Positions 60,424-64,000 of a stretch of 64,000 nt of DNA are shown in pieces. This stretch comes from Paraburkholderia solisilvae (GTDB lineage: Bacteria > Pseudomonadota > Gammaproteobacteria > Burkholderiales > Burkholderiaceae), in assembly GCF_902859875.1 (NCBI RefSeq), contig NZ_CADIKF010000023.1, positions 1 through 64,000 on the forward strand, read 5' to 3'. Numbering within the stretch: position 1 is the first letter of the stretch; each line of letters starts with the position of its first letter. A model generated the notes under the pieces. That model was given only the letters and a program-made list of their open reading frames with translations, had not been told where the DNA came from and did no database searches. The translations under genes and the position numbers were made by a program.

Positions 60424-62811
60424 ATGACGGTCGATCAGACGCTGGCGACAGCGAAGGAGCGGCATCTCGCCGGCGATTTGCCCGCCGCGCGTGCGCTTTA
60501 TCAGCATGGGCTCGTGAGCCGGCCGGACGACGTGGATATCCTGCTGCGTCTGGGCATACTCGAACTGCAATGCGGCGCGTACGATGCCGCGCTTGCGTGC
60601 CTCGACGATGCAATCGCACGCGCGCCCGATGTCGCGCGCCTGCATTTCGCGCGCGGCCATGCGCTCGCGGCCGCGCAACGCTTTGCCGATGCACTGCGTG
60701 CATACGAGCGCGTGCTGGCGCTCGACGCGCCGTCCGCCGATCTGCTGCTCGCAATCGGCAATGCGTTGCAGTCGCTGGCGGACTATCCTCGCGCGATCGA
60801 CGCTTATACACGCGCGGTCGAACTCGAACCGGCGCACGTCGATGCATTCATCAACCTCGGCAATTGCTACAAGCAGCAAGATGCGCACGACGCCGCGGAA
60901 AACGCCTACCGCCGCGCGCTCGAGATCCAGCCGCACAACGCAAACGCGCTGACCAACCTCGGCGCGCTGTTGCAGATACGCGGACGCGTCGACACCGCCA
61001 TTCCACTGCTCGACGCAGCCGTGCGCGCGGCGCCCGCTTCACCCTATGCGTTACTGAATCTCGGCGTCGCGCTGCTCGAGCGCCGCGATTTCACGACGGC
61101 CGCCGCGCTGCTTGCGCGCGTGCTGGAACTCGATGCCGATTTTCCCGAAGCCGCCTATAACCTCGGCATCGCGCTGCACGCACTCGGCAAAACACATGAG
61201 GCGTCGGGATGCTACCAACGCGCGGTCGCGCGCGACCCCGCCCATGCGGATGCGTATAACAATCTCGGCAACGTGCTCAAGGAACTGAACGACACGGCAG
61301 GCGCCGCCGCTGCATTCGACCAGGCAATCGCGCTGCGCCCGGACCTGGTTGCCGCGCATAACAACGCGGCTATGCTGATGCGCACGCTTGGCCGCATCGA
61401 TGAAGCCGAAACGCGTTTGCAGCGCGCACTCGAGATCGATCCGCATCACTCGGTCACGTACAACAATCTCGCGACAGTATTGAAGGACGCAGGTCGTATC
61501 GATGATGGCATCGCATGCTATCGCGAAGCGCTGCGCTGCGATCCGGAGAATGTCGTCGCGCACAGCAATCTCGCGTATTCGCTGACCTTCAGCGCCGAAG
61601 ATGCGCAGACGCCGCTCGACGAATGCCGCCGCTGGTCCGCGCGACACGAAGCGCGCTACCGCGAAGCGCGCCGGCCGCACGCGCAGCCCGGTCTGCACGA
61701 CCGCACGCGGCGTCTGCGTATCGGCTATGTGTCGCCGGATTTCCGCAACCATTGCCAGGCGCTTTTCATGATGCCGCTGCTGTCGCATCACGATCATGCG
61801 CGCTTCGAAATCTACTGCTACGCAAGCGTCGCGCGTCCCGACGACATCACGACGCGTCTGGCGAGCCATGCCGACGGTTGGCGCGACGTACGCGCGCTCG
61901 ACGACGAGCGGCTCGCACAACAGATTCGCGACGACCGCATCGATATTCTGGTCGATCTGACGATGCATATGGCGGATGCGCGTCCGTTGCTGTTTGCGCG
62001 CAAGCCGGCACCGGTGCAGATTGCGTGGCTCGCGTATCCGGGTACGACCGGCATCGGCGCGATCGACTACCGGTTGACCGACCCATGGCTCGACCCGCCC
62101 GGCACCGATCATCACTACAGCGAGCAGTCGATCCGTCTCGCGGATTCGTTCTGGTGCTACGACCCGCTGATCGATGCAAGCGACGCAAGCGCTGGGTCAT
62201 TGGCCGTCGACGCACTCCCTATGCTGCAAAACGGCTACGTCACGTTCGGCTGCCTCAACAACCCATGCAAGCTCACCGACCATGCACTGCAACTGTGGCG
62301 CGGCGTACTGCACGAAACCGGCGACGCGCGCCTGCTCCTGATGGCGCCGCACGGCTCGGCCCGCGCGCGGCTCATCGAGCGGCTCGCGTCGCACGGCGTC
62401 GACAGTGAGCGCGTGCGCTTCGTGCCGTTCCAGTCGCGCGCCGATTACTTGCGCACCTATCACCAGATCGATATCGGGCTCGACACTTTCCCGTACAACG
62501 GCCATACGACCAGCCTCGACGCGTGCTGGATGGGCGTGCCGGTGGTAACGCGGGTCGGTGCGACCGCGGTCGGCCGTGCGGGCTTGAGCCAGTCGATGAA
62601 CCTGGGTTTGAGCGAACTCGCTGCGCACAGCGATGCGCAATTCGTCGATATCGCGGTGCGGCTCGCGCACGACAGACCGCGCATTGCGCGCTTGCGCGAA
62701 GGCTTGCGCGCGCGCATCAGCGCGTCGCCGCTGATGGACGGCGCGCGTTTCGCCGCGCAGATCGAGACCGCTTATCGCAGCGCCTGGGCGCGCTGGTGCG
62801 ACACGGCGTGA
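60424..62811 (+). CDS. TPR protein with O-GlcNAc-transferase (GT41/SPINDLY-type) domain
   Basis: 795 residues. The first ~400 form about eleven tetratricopeptide repeats (patterns such as AYNNLGNVLKELNDTAGAAA). The rest is a GT41-type glycosyltransferase: RIGYVSPDFRNHCQALFM, LVDLTMHMADARPLLFARKP, PVQIAWLAYPGTTG and DTFPYNGHTTSLDACWMGVP. Bacterial members glycosylate proteins with nucleotide sugars. The target and sugar donor (GlcNAc, fucose or other) are unknown. It stands alone. Confidence 0.85.
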   Translation: MTVDQTLATAKERHLAGDLPAARALYQHGLVSRPDDVDILLRLGILELQCGAYDAALACLDDAIARAPDVARLHFARGHALAAAQRFADALRAYERVLALDAPSADLLLAIGNALQSLADYPRAIDAYTRAVELEPAHVDAFINLGNCYKQQDAHDAAENAYRRALEIQPHNANALTNLGALLQIRGRVDTAIPLLDAAVRAAPASPYALLNLGVALLERRDFTTAAALLARVLELDADFPEAAYNLGIALHALGKTHEASGCYQRAVARDPAHADAYNNLGNVLKELNDTAGAAAAFDQAIALRPDLVAAHNNAAMLMRTLGRIDEAETRLQRALEIDPHHSVTYNNLATVLKDAGRIDDGIACYREALRCDPENVVAHSNLAYSLTFSAEDAQTPLDECRRWSARHEARYREARRPHAQPGLHDRTRRLRIGYVSPDFRNHCQALFMMPLLSHHDHARFEIYCYASVARPDDITTRLASHADGWRDVRALDDERLAQQIRDDRIDILVDLTMHMADARPLLFARKPAPVQIAWLAYPGTTGIGAIDYRLTDPWLDPPGTDHHYSEQSIRLADSFWCYDPLIDASDASAGSLAVDALPMLQNGYVTFGCLNNPCKLTDHALQLWRGVLHETGDARLLLMAPHGSARARLIERLASHGVDSERVRFVPFQSRADYLRTYHQIDIGLDTFPYNGHTTSLDACWMGVPVVTRVGATAVGRAGLSQSMNLGLSELAAHSDAQFVDIAVRLAHDRPRIARLREGLRARISASPLMDGARFAAQIETAYRSAWARWCDTA

Positions 62812-63046
62812 ACTGCTTGACCCAGGTTCGACGCCCCATTTGAGCGCTTTTTATGGGCCTCGATAGCGCATGTCGCACCAACGTAATGCGCGCGTCGCCC
62901 CGGCGTGGTGCTTGCCGAAAAATCCACTTCGCATCGTTTCAGTTCACGGTCCGCTCGCCGTAAATAGCGGATGACGGCGACGCGCCGAAGACGCTCTTCG
63001 CGCGCCTTGCCGGCGTCACTCGAACTTGAAAGACAGGATGTACACG

Positions 63047-64000
63047 ATGCGTTTGTTTGCTCCGGGAATGGCCCTGATGGGCCGGTTGAAGATGTCGCGC
63101 AAGCTGGCGGTGCTGGCATTGCTGTTTTTACTGCCGCTGTCGGTCTGCCTGTATGCGATCTTGAGCGACGAAGCGAGTTTCTATATCTCGACGCGCGATG
63201 AGCTCGATGGCGTTCGCTTGCTGGAGACGAGTCAGGCCTTGCTGAAGGCGGTGCAGAAACGCCGCGGCGCGAGCGCGTCGCTGATGGCCGGCAATCCGTC
63301 GATCCGGCCCGCGTTCGACGCGGCGAACGCCGACGCGCAACGGCTGGTCGCCACGCTGCGCGACGAGGCCGCGACGACCAAAAGATTCGATCTCACCGCG
63401 CAAACGGACGCGTTGTCCGCGCAATACGCGCAGCTCGCGCAGATGCCGCTGACGGGACCGGTGAAGGACGTCTTCGATGCGCACACGGCGCTCGTGCATG
63501 CGATCTTCGCGTTCACCGCGGACCTCGCGGACGCATCGCAGCTTGCGCTCGATCCGCAAGCGGCAACGTACTATCTGGCGAATTCGGTGGTGCTGTCGCT
63601 GCCGAGCGCGGCGGAGATGGCTGCGATCGCGCGCGGCAAAGGCGCGGCGGCGCTGAGCCAGGCGGGCGAGGGACAATTGGGCGCGGCGGACCGCAGCGCA
63701 CTCGGCGTGCATGCCGCGTTTCTGCGCGACCAGATCGACACCGTGCGCCGCGACCTGAAGCGCGTGCAGAACGCCCTCGGTGAAGGCGATGGCGCAACGC
63801 GCGTGCAAAACCTGAATTTCGACGACTTCGACGCATTCGGCAAGATCGTGGCCGGCCTTGCGTCGGATCCGGATGCGCCGGCGCCCGACTCGAACGCGTA
63901 CTTCGCGTCCGGCACGCGTGCGGTGGATGCGGTGTACCGTGCGCATGGCCAACTCTCCGCGCTGCTGGAATCGCTACTGGCCGAGCGTGCGCATGCGCAG
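63047..64000 (+). CDS. Methyl-accepting chemotaxis protein, 5' part
   Basis: The frame is open to the window end; 318 codons are visible. Basic N-terminus, membrane helix at ~18-38 (KLAVLALLFLLPLSVCLYAI) and a helical periplasmic region starting LLETSQALLKAVQKRRGASA, a pattern like nitrate/nitrite-sensing (NIT-type) or four-helix receptor domains. The cytoplasmic signalling part would lie beyond 64000. ATG at 63047 has AGGA 8 nt upstream; ATG at 63038 is possible. Confidence 0.65.
   Translation, partial: MRLFAPGMALMGRLKMSRKLAVLALLFLLPLSVCLYAILSDEASFYISTRDELDGVRLLETSQALLKAVQKRRGASASLMAGNPSIRPAFDAANADAQRLVATLRDEAATTKRFDLTAQTDALSAQYAQLAQMPLTGPVKDVFDAHTALVHAIFAFTADLADASQLALDPQAATYYLANSVVLSLPSAAEMAAIARGKGAAALSQAGEGQLGAADRSALGVHAAFLRDQIDTVRRDLKRVQNALGEGDGATRVQNLNFDDFDAFGKIVAGLASDPDAPAPDSNAYFASGTRAVDAVYRAHGQLSALLESLLAERAHAQ

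Noticed and set aside
62961-62991. Possible sigma28 promoter (TAAA...GCCGAAGA) upstream of the chemotaxis receptor
   Set aside because: The spacer is 19 nt instead of about 15 and the -10 part matches poorly.

Overview
The window is high-GC DNA with the gene content and wording of a Burkholderiaceae chromosome (Burkholderia sensu lato, Paraburkholderia-like). The evidence is the conserved order ribBA-ribH-nusB, a 394-residue acetylornithine-type aminotransferase, hemN beside tRNA-Leu, trmB, yggT, ubiD, gabD and a Burkholderia-type porin. No rRNA, CRISPR array or insertion sequence was seen.

Layout. 1-10.7 kb: core and housekeeping genes (end of livF, GNAT, aminotransferase with a possible arginine attenuator leader, ferredoxin reductase, YeeZ-like protein, RsuA-type pseudouridine synthase, isoaspartyl peptidase behind a 7-bp tandem repeat, alpha/beta hydrolase, amino acid permease, two small unknowns). 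About 10.83-31.63 kb: a 20.8-kb integrated element. It is bounded by an imperfect copy of the 3' end of tRNA-Leu(CAA) on the left and the intact tRNA on the right, with integrase arm-type repeats (ATACCACC) at both ends. 31.6-52 kb: core genes (hemN, uppP, trmB, tRNA-Gly, yggT, hydroxyaspartate/threonine ammonia-lyase, lysE, gabD, ubiD, lytic transglycosylase, hipBA, aminotransferase, nusB, ribH, ribBA). 52-60.1 kb: a catabolic cluster (porin, MFS, haloacetate-dehalogenase-like hydrolase, pdxA-like, leuD-like, leuC-like, divergent LysR). 60.4-64 kb: a TPR/O-GlcNAc-transferase-like protein and a chemotaxis receptor cut by the window end.

The element is the main point of interest. Its left half looks like a P4-type satellite: AlpA, a PC4-like protein, a structured leader that can pair with and hide a Shine-Dalgarno site (as in P1 C4 or P4 CI RNA immunity), a tightly overlapped set of small unknown genes, a PriCT/Toprim/DUF927 primase-helicase, and an iteron-like repeat field. 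No protein repressor is recognisable, which fits RNA-based immunity. Its right half carries structural and packaging pieces without capsid, portal or large terminase genes: a Gly-rich tail-fibre-like protein, a second tyrosine recombinase, two tandem paralogous small-terminase-like (DUF1441) proteins and a lambda gpD-like head decoration protein. Cargo includes a trypsin-like protease and a class III nucleotide-cyclase-like protein, both plausible anti-phage genes. Next come a PrtN-like activator, a second AlpA, a YggL homologue, DUF4224 and the P4-type integrase. It could be a satellite that hijacks a helper's packaging and particles, or a prophage worn down to these genes; sequence alone does not decide.

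Other points: an apparent attenuator upstream of the acetylornithine-type aminotransferase, repeated operators at hipBA, loss of the zinc cysteines in the GTP-cyclohydrolase-like half of RibBA, and conserved fluoroacetate-dehalogenase catalytic and halide residues in the catabolic cluster.
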